This document shows positions 1-11,504 of a stretch of 64,000 bases of DNA, in pieces. Location of the stretch: the NCBI GenBank assembly GCA_019614645.1, contig JABWDB010000034.1, positions 1,798,001 through 1,862,000 of the forward strand, written 5' to 3'. The notes under the pieces are model-generated. The model made no database searches and was not told the origin of the DNA. It saw only the letters and a list, made by a program, of their open reading frames with translations. A program made the translations under genes and the position numbers. This stretch comes from Stratiolaelaps scimitus. Taxonomy: Eukaryota; Arthropoda; Arachnida; Mesostigmata; Laelapidae. Positions within the stretch are counted from its first letter, which is position 1. Every line of letters starts with the position of its first letter.

Positions 1-15
1 ACACACACACACACA
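1..15. repeat. (AC)n microsatellite at window edge
   Basis: The window opens inside an alternating AC tract, which probably continues upstream. It is followed by A/C-rich sequence with no supported gene. Confidence 0.95.
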
Positions 16-763
16 ACAAGAAAACGTGAAGCAACCGTGAAGCTTCGCCGTGCCATTAACTTTGGCAGTTGAGTTCCAAGTGGAAATGAAAAATGATGAG
101 GACTTCCTACGACATCCCCATCAAGCAGGGGAAGAATAAAAAAAACGCACTAACAACAAACGGGATTTCTCACAATAGGAGACAACATGTGGCGAATGTC
201 AGGGTTGGCCAGACGGCTGACGAACCGGCATTTTACCCGAGATGCTGTTGGAAGAGCTCATCAAGTCAAGCAACAATTAAAGGACAATGAATTAAGCTAG
301 CGTAGTATGTAGCGGTTACGAATTAAGGCGAAAAAGTCAGTGTCATTTTCAGTGGAACACTCAACGAAGTCGGTTGATTAAAAGCGGTGACCCACCGCTA
401 TGACCCATTCTTCCAGTGGGGGAATTTGTCAACGACGCGTTGAGGTACAACGCGTTCAATGAGGGGTGTACAACTTCAAACACGAAAAGGGTTCTCACAT
501 GGCCACTTTAGTGTGGCCTAGCCACCTCTCGCCATCTCATACAGGGTGTACAATTATATCCTCTTCTATTGTGTTGGCTTTTAAGACCGCTGTTATTTGT
601 ACTTACAATGAATATTAAACATAGCTAAACAATTTCGCGTGTCGGCAGCGCTGAGAACGTTCACCTCGAACAAGCTTGACAGGCATAAATTAGATATGTG
701 CCCCGTAGACCACCCGAAGGGTGCTATGCATACGAGTATATTCATCCATACGAATGCATATCG
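16..763. other. gene-free stretch
   Basis: I see no supported gene. The only open frame (93-290, plus) is 65 codons without a recognisable domain. A possible splice acceptor with a short pyrimidine tract ends near 352, but the frames behind it close quickly. Confidence 0.5.

Positions 764-792
<29 letters not shown>
764..792. repeat. (TA)n microsatellite
   Basis: An uninterrupted alternating TA tract of about 29 bp. Open frames across it on both strands encode IYIYIY and are artefacts. Confidence 0.97.
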
Positions 793-796
<4 letters not shown>

Positions 797-2137
797 CGTA
801 TATATTCTGATATTGTGTATCGTAACGATGAGCGAAGTATTGGGTGTTAATCCTTGGTTTTGCTGTCATTTTAACGACATTAGCAAGCGCCGATCGCACG
901 ATCGATGAAAATCCCCGCAGCTGGCAGTGGCTGATGATATCTGTGTTATCTGCTACTTACACGAGCTGATGACATAAAAAACAAAAACCTTACGAGACAA
1001 GCACAATGTTCGGCAAAGACCGAAGTCGTGAATTCGACATTACGAGCGGGCGATAAGTGGGATTTATGTGTGCGTTATAGCAAGAATCCATCGTTTCTTA
1101 TGCATTTTCGTCGATTTCTGCCTGTCGATGGTCTGACGCGAGACGCGATGAAACTCGCACAATTCACGCAAACAGCAATTAACGCCAAGTTGGATATATT
1201 TTTGTTGTCCCGTTGACGAGGAGTTTCCTGCGGAAGTGAACGCACGATAGATTTCTAGCTGAAATAACTGAAATTCAGTTATGCCATGTTACACTGTGGC
1301 CAGCTTGGCTGTATTTATCGATGTGCAGGCGTTACGAATCGTACCGATAATGATGATCATCATGCTCGAGCTCTCGTGTGGACGCTCAAACGTTTTTCGA
1401 TACATACAGGCATCTATCACTTTCGAGAAATATAGCGGCGTCAGACGGGATGACTGTAGGCTGCATAGCATAACAACATGTGCACCATGGACGAGCACGG
1501 GATCTCCAGCTCATTCTCGTGATGGTCAGGACGAGACGGGAGATGCTTCCATCTCGATGTGTCGATTCGAAACGAATTGATTTTGATACAGAGAAACGAA
1601 GAACAACACAAGCTAGAGGAGAAACTAGTTACGATTTCAACATCGATTTGATTCCACATGTCCCCCCCCTCTCCGAATCAGCGTACCCCCAAAACAACGC
1701 GAGAATTTGCCTCACGAAGATGTCTGATTGACGCAGGTCGAATAATGCGAGATGGATGATAGTAAGCACCCCTGAGGACCCCTTAGTAGGCACCCCTCAT
1801 CGAGGATTGATGGCACGCTGACTCGCAAGCGAAAACCTCACGAATGGCTATGTTCCGTTCGATTCAACTCAAAGACTGCGTTGGTTTCGGGGGTGAAGGT
1901 ATGGCCATTTACGGTAGTTCTAGCAAATCGAATTATTTTGTATAGGAGATTGTTACTAGTATTTAATTATTCGGTTTAAGCTGTTAAGCCTCAGCAAGCA
2001 ATCCAGCCACTTTCCAGGGTTAGACATCGTGTGTGCGCGCTCAGTGCGTGCGACCTCACGTGTCGCACCGATGGCACTATTTGTCTCCCTGAACAACTCA
2101 CTACTACTACAACTTAACTACGAGGATTCTATCAAGC

Positions 2138-2290
2138 ATGCGCAGTTTGAACAATCACTCGAGACATCTGTGTCGGGTCCTTGCAGACACATGGGTGCCG
2201 GGCGACCGCGACATAGTCGTAGACGAGATCTGGCGCCCACGAACCCATTCGAAGTTAAAGCTCATATTAGAGTTGGCTGGTATCAGCTGA
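2138..2290 (+). CDS. candidate small ORF, 50 aa, unknown
   Basis: An ATG-started frame of 50 codons ending in TGA. The product has a mixed, non-repetitive composition, with Trp at residues 19 and 32, an acidic stretch around residues 23-30 and a Leu/Ile-rich end. The frame is open for about 17 further codons upstream of the ATG. A possible splice acceptor (ccttgcag) lies inside the frame near 2187, so the sequence could also be an exon. No family is recognised. An open frame of this size is expected by chance in a window this long, so this is only a candidate. Confidence 0.12.
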   Translation: MRSLNNHSRHLCRVLADTWVPGDRDIVVDEIWRPRTHSKLKLILELAGIS

Positions 2291-3313
2291 TAGCAGTGAA
2301 ATGACGAGCGTAGCGAGTCGGCGAGTAGCGGCTCAATTACGTGCTTGTTATATCGAGCAATCGAATATTTGGCTAGCAGAATTGTTCGCTTGTAATGTCG
2401 AGCTATTTGCGGTGCACTCGACTCGGTGGTTCCCCTGCCGCCACGTCTCAGAGGGGCTCCTCTCACTGGACTCGTTCTACGGATCGTACCTATTTATCTA
2501 CCGTAGTGGCCCTATTTCGGTAAACGAGAACACAGAACTCGACTCATGTCCGATAGGGAGAAACAAGCCGTCGTCTCGTGCGGGAATCGCGGCCATTATC
2601 GACAATTGCGACAATCGGCTGTTCCGTCCTCATTCGATTCTCGATTCGGTACATTTCGTTCTTTTTTTTCTCCCGATCAATTTGTATAGTCAATAACGAA
2701 TTACTCATCAATCCAAGAGTAAAATTTGCCAACGATTCGCTGATTCGCCCCGTTTTCCCCGGACAAACAGCCGATAATCTCTCCTTGGCAAAAAAAATAC
2801 AATGAAGGGTATGACATTTCAAATTTGAATGCATTACCAAATAATAATAATAATAATAGATAGATCATAGACGGGTGGAGACGAGCTTTGTCCAACACGA
2901 GACGGCGCCCATCCGCCAAGCATTGCCGTGTATGTAAGCATAGATTTGTGGCTGCACGCTAATCGCTCTCCAGCGCCAGGTCGTCATACGGCACGCTTGC
3001 TGCCTTCAGTCGATCACTAAACGGGGTCGGGCCGCTCTTACCAATTGTGCAATTTCGGGATCGGCCCTGGTTCAATTTCTACTCGTCAGTTATAGCAGCC
3101 CCGGGAGTGGAAACGAGGATCGGTTCTGTCATTCCTCGGAAATTTACGGTCGATATTTTTGCCATTTATGGCTACAGATTGCGCGAAGTAAAATGCATGT
3201 TTATCGAGACGTGGGACTAACGTAGCCGATGGCCAAGAACTGTCCAATATTCGACTAGACTGACTGACGAGGCTACATTATCGATAGATACTGGAATGAA
3301 CGCTGATGTCTCA

Positions 3314-3334
3314 ATATATATATATATATATATA
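3314..3334. repeat. (TA)n microsatellite
   Basis: An alternating TA tract of about 21 bp in sequence with no supported gene. The surrounding 2.3-4.0 kb holds only short unconvincing frames. Confidence 0.95.
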
Positions 3335-4017
3335 CTGGCCTTTCCGATGCATACGATTCAGGTCAAAATTAGCTTAGGTCTGAATGGAATGAGATCTGAG
3401 TTGTTTAGTAAATCTATTTTTTCCATTTGGTGTTTAATTGCTATTTCTCCAGCGGTAGATAGAAGCCAACTTCTCAAAGAGACTAAAAGTTCTTCTGAAC
3501 GCACGCCAAGCGTTGGCTGGATTTTTAACAGGGTTGCGGGATTTTAGGCACAGTTTGACCCCGTCTCGGTTATCCTCCTTTGATTTCCACACGTTGCTGT
3601 GAAGGAATGAGGATTCGCAATTACGTTAATTAGTTACCTGGAAAACAAGCACACAAGTTGCTTCGTCTCCTAGGATTGCGTCATTTTTTGAACAATCTGT
3701 TGACGAAAATCAGTTGCAGCCGAATTGCCCCATTGATCTGTCCGCCGTTCATTACCCACTTCGTCGGACCAGATTTCTCCATCGGGTCCTCTTCTGCTCA
3801 CGCTGAATACTCCAGAAATGCACAAAATATGAAGGGTGAGAAACGTCTCGCACAAGCCACCCGACAATGATATATGCATGTTCGTTCTACAATGTCGCTA
3901 AGGAAAGCTGTTGATAGCGTCACAGAACGCCACACCAACGCCACACGAACGCAATACATTGACGTCGGCTAGTATAATCGTGTCTCTGTGATTTCCGAGA
4001 TCCTTGTGGGAGCAAAG

Positions 4018-4038
4018 ATATATATATATATATATATA
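4018..4038. repeat. (TA)n microsatellite
   Basis: An alternating TA tract of about 21 bp. Confidence 0.95.
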
Positions 4039-4365
4039 ACCCGAATACATGTAACCAGATTACAATTATGCATGGGGAGATGTCGCCGAGCGGCTCAGAG
4101 AGGGGTCTAAAGCCAAGTGACTGACGGTGTTCCGAGCCTCGTTGTTCGATGTATGCAAAGCTGTCACATGTAGCTGTCACGTCTGTTACAAATTACGACT
4201 GACTTGACGTATGCGTCAGAATCAGGTGGGTGCGTGAATTTAGCAAAAACGTGAATATGATCATTATCTAGTGAACACTATTCATTGCCCCGAGGAACTC
4301 TGCCCGCTTTCTACTGTCCTGCTCGTCACCGCCAACACACAAAATCCCAGCGTGTACACACCCTG

Positions 4366-4386
4366 TATATATATATATATATATAT
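4366..4386. repeat. (TA)n microsatellite
   Basis: An alternating TA tract of 21 bp running directly into a TG-rich stretch (to about 4410), which makes a compound TA/TG repeat. Confidence 0.95.
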
Positions 4387-4510
4387 GTGTGTATGTGTGG
4401 TTGTGTGTGAGTACATCTTCCTTTAGCCTGCCACTGGCATTGTTAACAAACTCGAAAATGGGAATCCCAGAACGACACAGAAGGAGCATCTGTCTCCGAT
4501 ATTTGACCAC

Positions 4511-4560
4511 TATATATATATATTTTTTTTTTTTTTTTTGTATATATATATATATATATA
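4511..4560. repeat. compound (TA)n - poly(T) - (TA)n repeat
   Basis: A TA tract (4511-4522), a 17-base T run (4523-4539), one G, then a second TA tract (4541-4560). The two TA blocks can pair with each other, leaving the T run as a loop. Confidence 0.95.
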
Positions 4561-4871
4561 GCCTGTTAAAAGTTGTGCGAGACGTTAGCACGCTATACGC
4601 GAGACGTTTATACGTCATCGTAAAAACAGAGTATTCATCGGGGTACTTCGACCGCTGGCTGCATCTTTATATCTTCGGTATTTTTGTCTCTTTCAAACAC
4701 CGATCGCCTGTTTCCCCGGCCGTGTGCCCTACCTCCGATGTGTGTTTATAACTATAGTGATTCTGGACGACACGCGATACGATGACGACAACGAATGCAT
4801 AGTGGTTTGATTCCACCCCCCCAACCACCACCATAGTCACAGATATGATTTTCTTCCATGGTCTATCCGTT

Positions 4872-4895
4872 TATATATATATATATATATATATA
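4872..4895. repeat. (TA)n microsatellite
   Basis: An alternating TA tract of 24 bp. Confidence 0.95.
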
Positions 4896-5016
4896 CAAGG
4901 GTAACAGCCGCGTATCCGCCTGATACGCGAGCTGGGCCACAAGAAAACTTTCGGTCGCCGAAGCACACGCCCACCTGCTTCAACCGCACCACTCCGTTTG
5001 ACCGCTTGTCTGCCTC

Positions 5017-5033
5017 CTCTCTCTCTCTCTCTC
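5017..5033. repeat. (CT)n microsatellite
   Basis: An alternating CT tract of 17 bp. Confidence 0.9.
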
Positions 5034-5229
5034 GAGGTACTTTCTCCATCTCAACCTGTGGTTCCTATCGTGCACAATAGTTGAACAACAATTATCATGA
5101 TGCTGATAATTATGATAATAACAATAATAAAGAGGAGGAGCAGATACAAACAGCAGATACACGAGCAGCAACAACAACAACTAATTCGGATGAAGAATTG
5201 CCGCCTCCATTTTAGCCGTTGCTGAAATA

Positions 5230-5230
<1 letters not shown>

Positions 5231-5262
<32 letters not shown>
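5231..5262. repeat. (TA)n microsatellite, palindromic edges
   Basis: A TA tract of about 28 bp bordered by GC on each side, so the whole 32 bp is a perfect palindrome. A (CT)n tract follows at 5321-5338. Confidence 0.95.
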
Positions 5263-5264
<2 letters not shown>

Positions 5265-5320
5265 AGTCGACTGCTGACCCTTATGAAGTCCCGATCATTT
5301 GTACCATCCTCCACCACTAC

Positions 5321-5338
5321 TCTCTCTCTCTCTCTCTC
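5321..5338. repeat. (CT)n microsatellite
   Basis: An alternating TC/CT tract of 18 bp. Confidence 0.9.
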
Positions 5339-6414
5339 GTTCAGACTCTGACGTCTTCTTCAATTCCACTCTGTGTTTCCACAAAGATTTTACCCCGAAC
5401 GTAATACGTAGGATAAAGGCATGCATTCGTTTCCTGCTGAAAAAAAGAACAGAAAAAAAACCGCTATAGATGACCTCGGCAGCGGTTTTCCGTCGGCGCC
5501 ACTAACCGCTCGTCGGCACCCGTGCACCCGGCGTGGACTCGGACTTTGCTGCAGCGAATTGACTCTCCCTTGCTTTGTCCTTCTTCCCGACGGTAATAAG
5601 GTAGATTGATATCGGGGGATACATGCAGCACCCGTCAACCGCCGCTGCAGTTACTCGTTGCTTTACTCGACAAAGCCAAACGCGTACGATACTGTGGACA
5701 GACTGCGAGTAGCTTCTCCCTTGAACAACGTCGCCGTTCGGGGGGGGGGCAGCGCGCGGCACGACTGCGCCAGTAAACTGGGGTTGTTCGCGTGAGAGAG
5801 AGAGCCACGTGTCGCTTGGCCATTTGACTGCCGATCTCGGCGATAGCAAACGCTACCATTCGGTAGGAACTAATCGACGGGCAAAGGTATTTTCCATTAT
5901 CTTGGCTATTGATTAGAACGTGGTGCGGCTTGTTTTTTTTACGGTCGGCAATGTCTAGACGGCAACGTCTGGTCGAGTGCCCAGCCAGGGCGGCAGCGCG
6001 GCACCGATGTCAGGAATATGCTGTGATTTGGATCCATAATGATCCGCCCTCGTTTTTGGTTTGGTGGACGCTGCTGTAGTTCTTTCATGGAGAGGCTTGT
6101 TTTGTTCGAGTTGTGTTCAAATCTGTCCTAGGGTGCCGGCATGGCGAGCTGCTATACAGTATAATAGTATTTATAATGTGGAGAAAAATTGCTAATTGAT
6201 AAATACTGAATAATTTCCTTGGGTTGAGCAGCGACTCTGCGTTCTGATTGCTTGTCAATGTGCCTAATTCGATTTGACGGTCTATCGACCTTACCTCGGT
6301 TACACAATGATACGTTTTTCGTGAAAACAATCGTAGAACTAGTGTTTAACACATCGTAGCACGGCGTACCTTCGGCTCCCTAGTTACCTGCCGTATTTAA
6401 CAGCCAATACACAA

Positions 6415-6417
<3 letters not shown>

Positions 6418-6446
<29 letters not shown>
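6418..6446. repeat. (TA)n microsatellite
   Basis: An alternating TA tract of 29 bp. Upstream, 5.9-6.4 kb has no supported gene. A consensus-like minus-strand splice donor lies near 6297 but has no convincing exon. Confidence 0.95.
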
Positions 6447-6449
<3 letters not shown>

Positions 6450-6677
6450 AATCTGGACAACGCAGGAAACATAAGCAACACTTCAAGGGAAAAAACTCAG
6501 CCTAATGGTTATCGACCAATCGTTTTCTTCTACATAGCCGGATTATATTGATTATGAATTGCGCGCCTTGAAATATACAACGACCAGCTCTATCTCACTG
6601 CAGTAAAATAGCAAACACGTTACGTTCCATAGTTTTCCATCGCATGGCAAGGCGGACTCTCATTACTCGACCACAGC

Positions 6678-6698
6678 AGAGAGAGAGAGAGAGAGAGA
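6678..6698. repeat. (GA)n microsatellite
   Basis: An alternating AG tract of 21 bp. Confidence 0.9.
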
Positions 6699-7208
6699 TA
6701 AAGGAGTTTGACAGGGAAGAGACTCGTGAAGATGGCCCATCAGACGAATTTTGGAACGCACGCGTTCCCCCGAGATTTCACTCATATGGACATTCTGTAC
6801 TTCGTGTGTAGCGAATGGAGCCTTCGTTGAGACAGAGGTTCCTGTTAGACCTACCTGATTATTATTATTTAAGTTGGCAGAAATTCTAATCGACATGTGT
6901 GCTTCCGAAACGATGTGGCTCTCCTCCGCGAGGATGAGGTCTCAGCTATGATGGACGCCGAACGTCTGTTCTCTCTCGCTTAAAGCTTACTTATAATGCT
7001 CGCGCCGATTTGAGTCCATCCGGGTATCTGTGTGTACTGCAGGAGCTGGCCTGCGCGCGGAAGATGGAAATGATTAAATTGCATTGCTTTGGGGGTGTCT
7101 GTTTCATGTTCATGTTGATGCCGGCGGGAGAGCGAGAGCAGGTGGACCTGCATACATATGCCGCATGCATTGGCTACGATTTACAATGAGGGCTGGACAC
7201 GGTATAAC

Positions 7209-7260
7209 AATTATTATTATTACTATTATTATTATTATAATATATATATATATATATATA
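7209..7260. repeat. (ATT)n followed by (TA)n
   Basis: An imperfect ATT/ACT triplet run (7209-7238) passes directly into a TA tract (7240-7260). Confidence 0.95.
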
Positions 7261-7552
7261 GAGCGTCACACGCTTTCTGCCTGGCGCTCATTGTGATAGT
7301 GTAAAATGCCGGTACTATTTGCTTTGCCCAGAGCGGAGCGCATAGCCAATTGATGTAATGGACAGATTCGGCGCCACACTGTGCTTTCAGCGTCCGGGTG
7401 TGGCTTCAGTAAAGCTATTTAGTCCAGCAACGAGCCACAATGAATTCGACAATAATGATTGTATGAGAGTTCGACTATACATAGATAAACGTTCAGTGCC
7501 GTCCATCGGATCGGGCCCTTTTGTATCAAGTTGGCCACTAAATCCACTTTTG

Positions 7553-7577
7553 TATATATATATATATATATATATAT
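7553..7577. repeat. (TA)n microsatellite
   Basis: An alternating TA tract of 25 bp. It interrupts a frame that starts with ATG at 7358 and is otherwise non-repetitive for about 64 codons. That frame reads through the TA repeat and is probably spurious. Confidence 0.95.
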
Positions 7578-7762
7578 TGTATACCTTATCCATATGCGGA
7601 GAAGTTCGAAGCAACGGAGAATGCAAATGGGTGCATTGACAACAGCAACAAAAACAACAACAAACGCCCTATGCCAGAGGCAGACAGACGAACGAGCAGC
7701 AGAATAATCAGCATAATGAACAACGACGTCTGAACAATCTTTCAGCAGGCTGCTTACAATTT

Positions 7763-8443
7763 TCACGCGCATAGAGAGAAAGACAAACGGAAGAGGCGAG
7801 CTAGAGCGAGAGAGAGAGAGAGGCAGGCGTCATGAGGTGTAAATGACAAAACATGTATCATGCAATTGTTATTATGCGGCAAAGCATTGGCCGGACACGG
7901 TACGCGATGTTCAGGGAGAATAGTCGCGTATCTCCAAACGCCCACAGATGGAATATGATTCAAGGTGTACGAGCTATGAGAGGTATACGGGCGTTCATGT
8001 GTCACCGCCGAACGCATCGCTGGAAAACAGCATAATAATATAATATCTGTAATCGTACGTGTCTTTGCGCTTATCTCGTCGCTTGCTTCTTCATGGCGAG
8101 CACGAACACTAACAACAGCAACATCAACAGCAACAACGAACCCTAGAAGCCGAAGGTGTCTCATCCGACAGCAGCTATTCGCAGGTTGACATTTGCCGGA
8201 CGCCCACTGCTCCCTGCTCCGGGAGGGAGCCGTCAGATGGCCGCTGCCGGCTGCGGTCCTTGGAAATTGTCGCTGCTCGTCTTCGGGCGGGAGAGGCCGG
8301 CGCGCGATTACTCTGTTGTTGCTGTTGCCGTTGTTGATTTGTCCATGTGAACCCCAATCAAGATGGAATGGATGAGACCCTGTGGAAACATTCAAACTCG
8401 AATCATTGGCTACTTTCTGATTTCTGATCCGCCTCGCCCCCAA
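7763..8443 (-). CDS. long open frame, 226 codons, unknown; probably not a gene
   Basis: An unusually long minus-strand open frame for this window. Its first ~85 residues are mixed, with several Asn and basic residues. A Val/Ala-rich hydrophobic stretch follows, which comes from GTT repeats (the complement of the plus-strand CAA tract near 8110-8138). It ends in Leu/Ser-rich sequence from the (GA)n tract near 7808. The plus strand over 8108-8330 is also open, with a Gln-rich start. Two open strands point to a stop-poor GC-rich patch as readily as to a gene. No domain is recognised. Confidence 0.1.
   Translation of the reverse strand: MGARRIRNQKVANDSSLNVSTGSHPFHLDWGSHGQINNGNSNNRVIARRPLPPEDEQRQFPRTAAGSGHLTAPSRSREQWASGKCQPANSCCRMRHLRLLGFVVAVDVAVVSVRARHEEASDEISAKTRTITDIILLCCFPAMRSAVTHERPYTSHSSYTLNHIPSVGVWRYATILPEHRVPCPANALPHNNNCMIHVLSFTPHDACLSLSLALARLFRLSFSLCA
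8108..8140 (+). repeat. CAA/CAG triplet tract
   Basis: An imperfect plus-sense CAA/CAG/CAT triplet run of the kind found in arthropod 5' leaders and poly-Gln segments. A stop codon lies immediately upstream in the Gln frame, so no start is visible for a coding reading. Confidence 0.8.
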
Positions 8444-9155
8444 TCTCCCGCCAGCGGATCGTACCCCCCAGCCATACCACCCCCTCCATGAGTTCTCGTC
8501 GTGAATAATCCTCTCACATGCTAAATGTCGTTCGTTGGCATTTTTCTTTTGTCTCGACTCTTTTTTTTCTTCGTTACACCTGTCTCATCCATTTCTGCCC
8601 CGCCACATGGCGTCCTCGCGCCTGACGCGCAGGTTCATGCTCTGCTCTGATCTGGTTGTCCGCTGCTGCTCTAAGCGTTGGGAAACTCATCCGATTGCTG
8701 ACAGAAGGGTTGTTGCTTCCGTTGTGAAGTTTGTCACACCCGTCGCGTATCATACACATAACGTGTTATGCGCAGTCCTCACAACCGTCAGTGAGATTTC
8801 GGCGATTTTTTTCTTTCCCGCCTCTGGCTTTTGGAGCGGCCCCCTGCCCCGCGTTCAGTGGGACGTGTGTTCATCGTTCATTCTACGTTACAGTGTACGT
8901 AGGGGATGACTTCACAACCCGTCACACTCTCGCCGACTCTCGCGAAACGCTTGTATTGTATTATAGCAAACAGAGTTGCCGGTTGCGCGGCGCGAAAACC
9001 TCCGTCTCGCTCCAACCGAGTGGACCGGCCGGTGTCAGGCGCGCCGGCCACCAGCACCTAGTGACTCCAGGTACCCAGACGAGGGACAGGAACGAGATCA
9101 GGAATAAGGTCCATCTCACAGCTGACCGCCGCACACGCAGTCGCTGCTAGTTGAC

Positions 9156-9250
9156 CAACGCAACAGCAACAATAGCAGCAGCAGCAACAGCAACAACAGC
9201 AACAATAACAACAACAGCAACAATAACAACAAGAGCAACAACAAACAATA
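9156..9250 (+). repeat. CAA/CAG/ATA triplet-rich tract
   Basis: About 95 bp of imperfect AAC/AGC/ATA triplets on the plus strand. Different frames read as poly-Thr/Ala, poly-Asn/Ser or poly-Gln, and poly-Leu on the other strand. The 311-codon minus-strand frame at 9147-10082 depends partly on this tract. It sits in a GC-rich patch (about 8.1-9.7 kb) and would suit an untranslated leader, but no promoter or splice junction confirms that. Confidence 0.85.
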
Positions 9251-9661
9251 AGACGCGATCCCAATCGGAAGCCGCCTGGTCAGCCGGAGTCCCACGCACC
9301 ACTTGGTGTCCACGACCGCGGGCAAAGCAGGCGACCGTCCCGACACGACAGCGGAAGAGGGGAGACGACAATTCGACGGCGAAATTTCGGAAAACAACAG
9401 GAAAAATGTCACGAGGGCCAACTGTCACATACACATGGAAATTTTCGATGCGATTTGAAACGGAGCAGAAAACGCAACAATGACGGCGGCCAGCCGCCGC
9501 TAGAGCAGCTAGTGAGAACAAGCTGAGAACGTTTCTTCGAAGTCGGCGGCGGCGTCGGTGGCGGCAGCGGCGGTGGTGGACGCAGCCTAGAGGCGAGTTG
9601 GTGCGAGGAACGAGGCAGATAGTGCGGACGCGACCGTCTTCACACTGTGCGCGCGCGAGCG

Positions 9662-9676
9662 CACACACACACACAC
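9662..9676. repeat. (AC)n microsatellite
   Basis: An alternating AC tract of 15 bp just after a GC-alternating stretch (gcgcgcgagcgc). Confidence 0.9.
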
Positions 9677-9829
9677 GCTGTGATCGGGGGGGAATCCGCA
9701 CGAATCTCTCTTCTGGGTTTTCGAAAGGCGACGAAAATATGAAGGGACACAACACGAAGCCGATCAAGCGGGGGGAGTGGTGCTTGAGGGAGAGCGATCG
9801 CATAGACTGAGATAGGGAGAGAGACCCTC

Positions 9830-9874
9830 GGGGAACCGGGGGGGGGCAGGGGGGTTGTACGGGGGTATGCGGGG
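9830..9874 (+). other. G-quadruplex-like G runs
   Basis: Five runs of four to nine G (9830-9833, 9838-9846, 9849-9854, 9861-9865, 9871-9874) with loops of seven bases or fewer. This meets the usual pattern for an intramolecular quadruplex on the plus strand. Confidence 0.7.
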
Positions 9875-10162
9875 TAGCTAGCGAGAGAAAGTAGCAACAA
9901 GTTCGTTTTGATTCGATCCAGTTCGCTGCTGCCTCCGCCGCCACGGCTGCTGCTTCTTGCTGCTGCTGTTGCAATTCGCCGTTACGCTGGAGGCTGTCTG
10001 ACAAGCTGGTTGTCAATTGCTTGATTGATCTGACCGCTCCGCTTAATTGTGTTCGGTGGGGTGGCGCGCGAAACGAATCCATTCGGGTGAACTAGCGCTG
10101 GCGCTAGTTGCGTAGTGTGCAATGCGGTGTATAGAGAGATATAGTTGAAGTTTTACTTTGTA

Positions 10163-10198
10163 CATATATATATGTATATAAATATATATATATATATG
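10163..10198. repeat. interrupted (TA)n tract
   Basis: TA alternation broken by a G and an extra A, about 36 bp in total. Confidence 0.85.
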
Positions 10199-10987
10199 TG
10201 CGTGTATGTAGAATGTTGATTTCTGTATTCATTCATATGAAAGTTAAGCGGTGCGCTTCATATGTACGCAACGTGAGAGGTAATTGCTAAGCAGTGTTCG
10301 CAGACGTGACAAGCACGGTGACACCGTGCTGCTTTCTTACGTGCTAACACAACTACTACAACTACAACAATAACAGGCTGTGATAGTAATGCCAATCGCA
10401 TACGCAACTAAGAGATCCCGTTGAATAAAAATCCCAGAAGATTTCTCGTTCAATGAATGGGGGCATTTCGCCCCGACACCGGTTACGTCGAGAGACACGG
10501 AGGCAGTGGCTGGCTGCTTATTATTGCTGAGGTCCACCTCATTAGGTCTCATCGAGGGGTGGCGACGCGAGCTTATTCAGTTCGCGTTTGAAATTCATTC
10601 GTCCATCCCCGGCGATTCTCCTATCGGCCGTTTACAAACAAGACGACACGCGCATCGACGTCGTCTGACAATGGCGGCTTCGACGGCGCCAGACGAGGCA
10701 GCGAGTGCAGCTTCAACCACATAGAAACGCGCAGCACCAGCAACAGCTGGACTGAGCTGCTGGTGGGACATCCAGCATCAGCAGCAACAACGGGATGAAC
10801 ACGGGCGCCGTTAGCAGAAATCGCTGCAGAAGTTGTTGTGGGAGTACTAGTAGTAGCAGTTGTTGTTGCTCCGCGCGAGACATGGGGTCTGTGGAGGGTT
10901 TCTCCCGAAGGCGGGGGCTCAGGCCCCCTGGCCCTCGTCGCCAATACAACGCTCCGTTGAAGATGTCCCATTTCAGTGGCAGCAACG

Positions 10988-11012
10988 ACGACGGCGGCGG
11001 CGGCGGCGGCAG
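10988..11012 (+). repeat. (GGC)n triplet tract
   Basis: An ACG/GGC triplet run inside a GC-rich patch (10.5-11.2 kb). The patch also has CAG runs near 11195-11220 but no supported coding frame. Confidence 0.85.
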
Positions 11013-11489
11013 CGCTCGCCGAATGGTGTGTCAACTTCTGTTTCGCTGTTCCGCTGAACTGACGAATGGTGCACGAAGGGAGACGTCACCGGTGGACGAA
11101 CGAACCGCGCGATAACGACGCAGCGCGCCGCTGATAGAGCCCCCGATCACCAGCAGGGAATCTGCAGTAACAGCCGCAATAGTAGCAGAATCAGTGGCAG
11201 CAGCAGCAGCAACAATAACAACAATAACAATGGAATACATATATGGCTGCAACAACAAGTGATAGATCCAGCAAACAACGTCAATAACGATCGGAATGAG
11301 AATGTAAAATGAGCTGTGCGAGGTTGAGCAAGGACGAAGCTAATCCGAATGATCAGGAAAGGTGTGGTGATGTCCATAAGAACAGTCAGTGATCGATGTA
11401 ATGTTGTTGTTGTTGTTATTTGTTGACAACATTGTTAGTTGTTTACATGTCTATGAGGTCGTAGACATGAGAGGGCAACTTATCACATC

Positions 11490-11497
11490 TATAAAAG
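11490..11497 (+). promoter_or_regulatory. TATA-box-like motif
   Basis: The sequence TATAAAAG matches the metazoan TATA consensus. A transcript would start near 11515-11525. No clear initiator and no convincing ORF follow, so this may be chance in AT-rich DNA. Confidence 0.15.
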
Positions 11498-11504
11498 GAT
11501 GCAT

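Noticed and set aside
6288..6300. Consensus-like minus splice donor, and others near 18617, 20351, 23572, 24296, 25779, 37948 and 41263
   Set aside because: Roughly this number of good donors is expected by chance on two strands of 64 kb. None has a convincing exon with a matching acceptor.
7629..7770. Gln/Asn-rich plus frame after a TA tract
   Set aside because: A stop codon lies directly before the Gln run, with no acceptor between them and no ATG, so a coding reading is not supported.
8957..9264. Frames with long poly-Leu or poly-Cys runs, and similar ones at 10.9, 14.8, 46.7 and 59.9 kb
   Set aside because: These are antisense or off-frame readings of CAA/CAG triplet tracts.
9147..10082. 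311-codon minus-strand open frame
   Set aside because: It relies on the CAA/CAG tract (read as Val/Ala), GGC repeats and a G-rich run. No domain is visible and the composition changes abruptly with each repeat.
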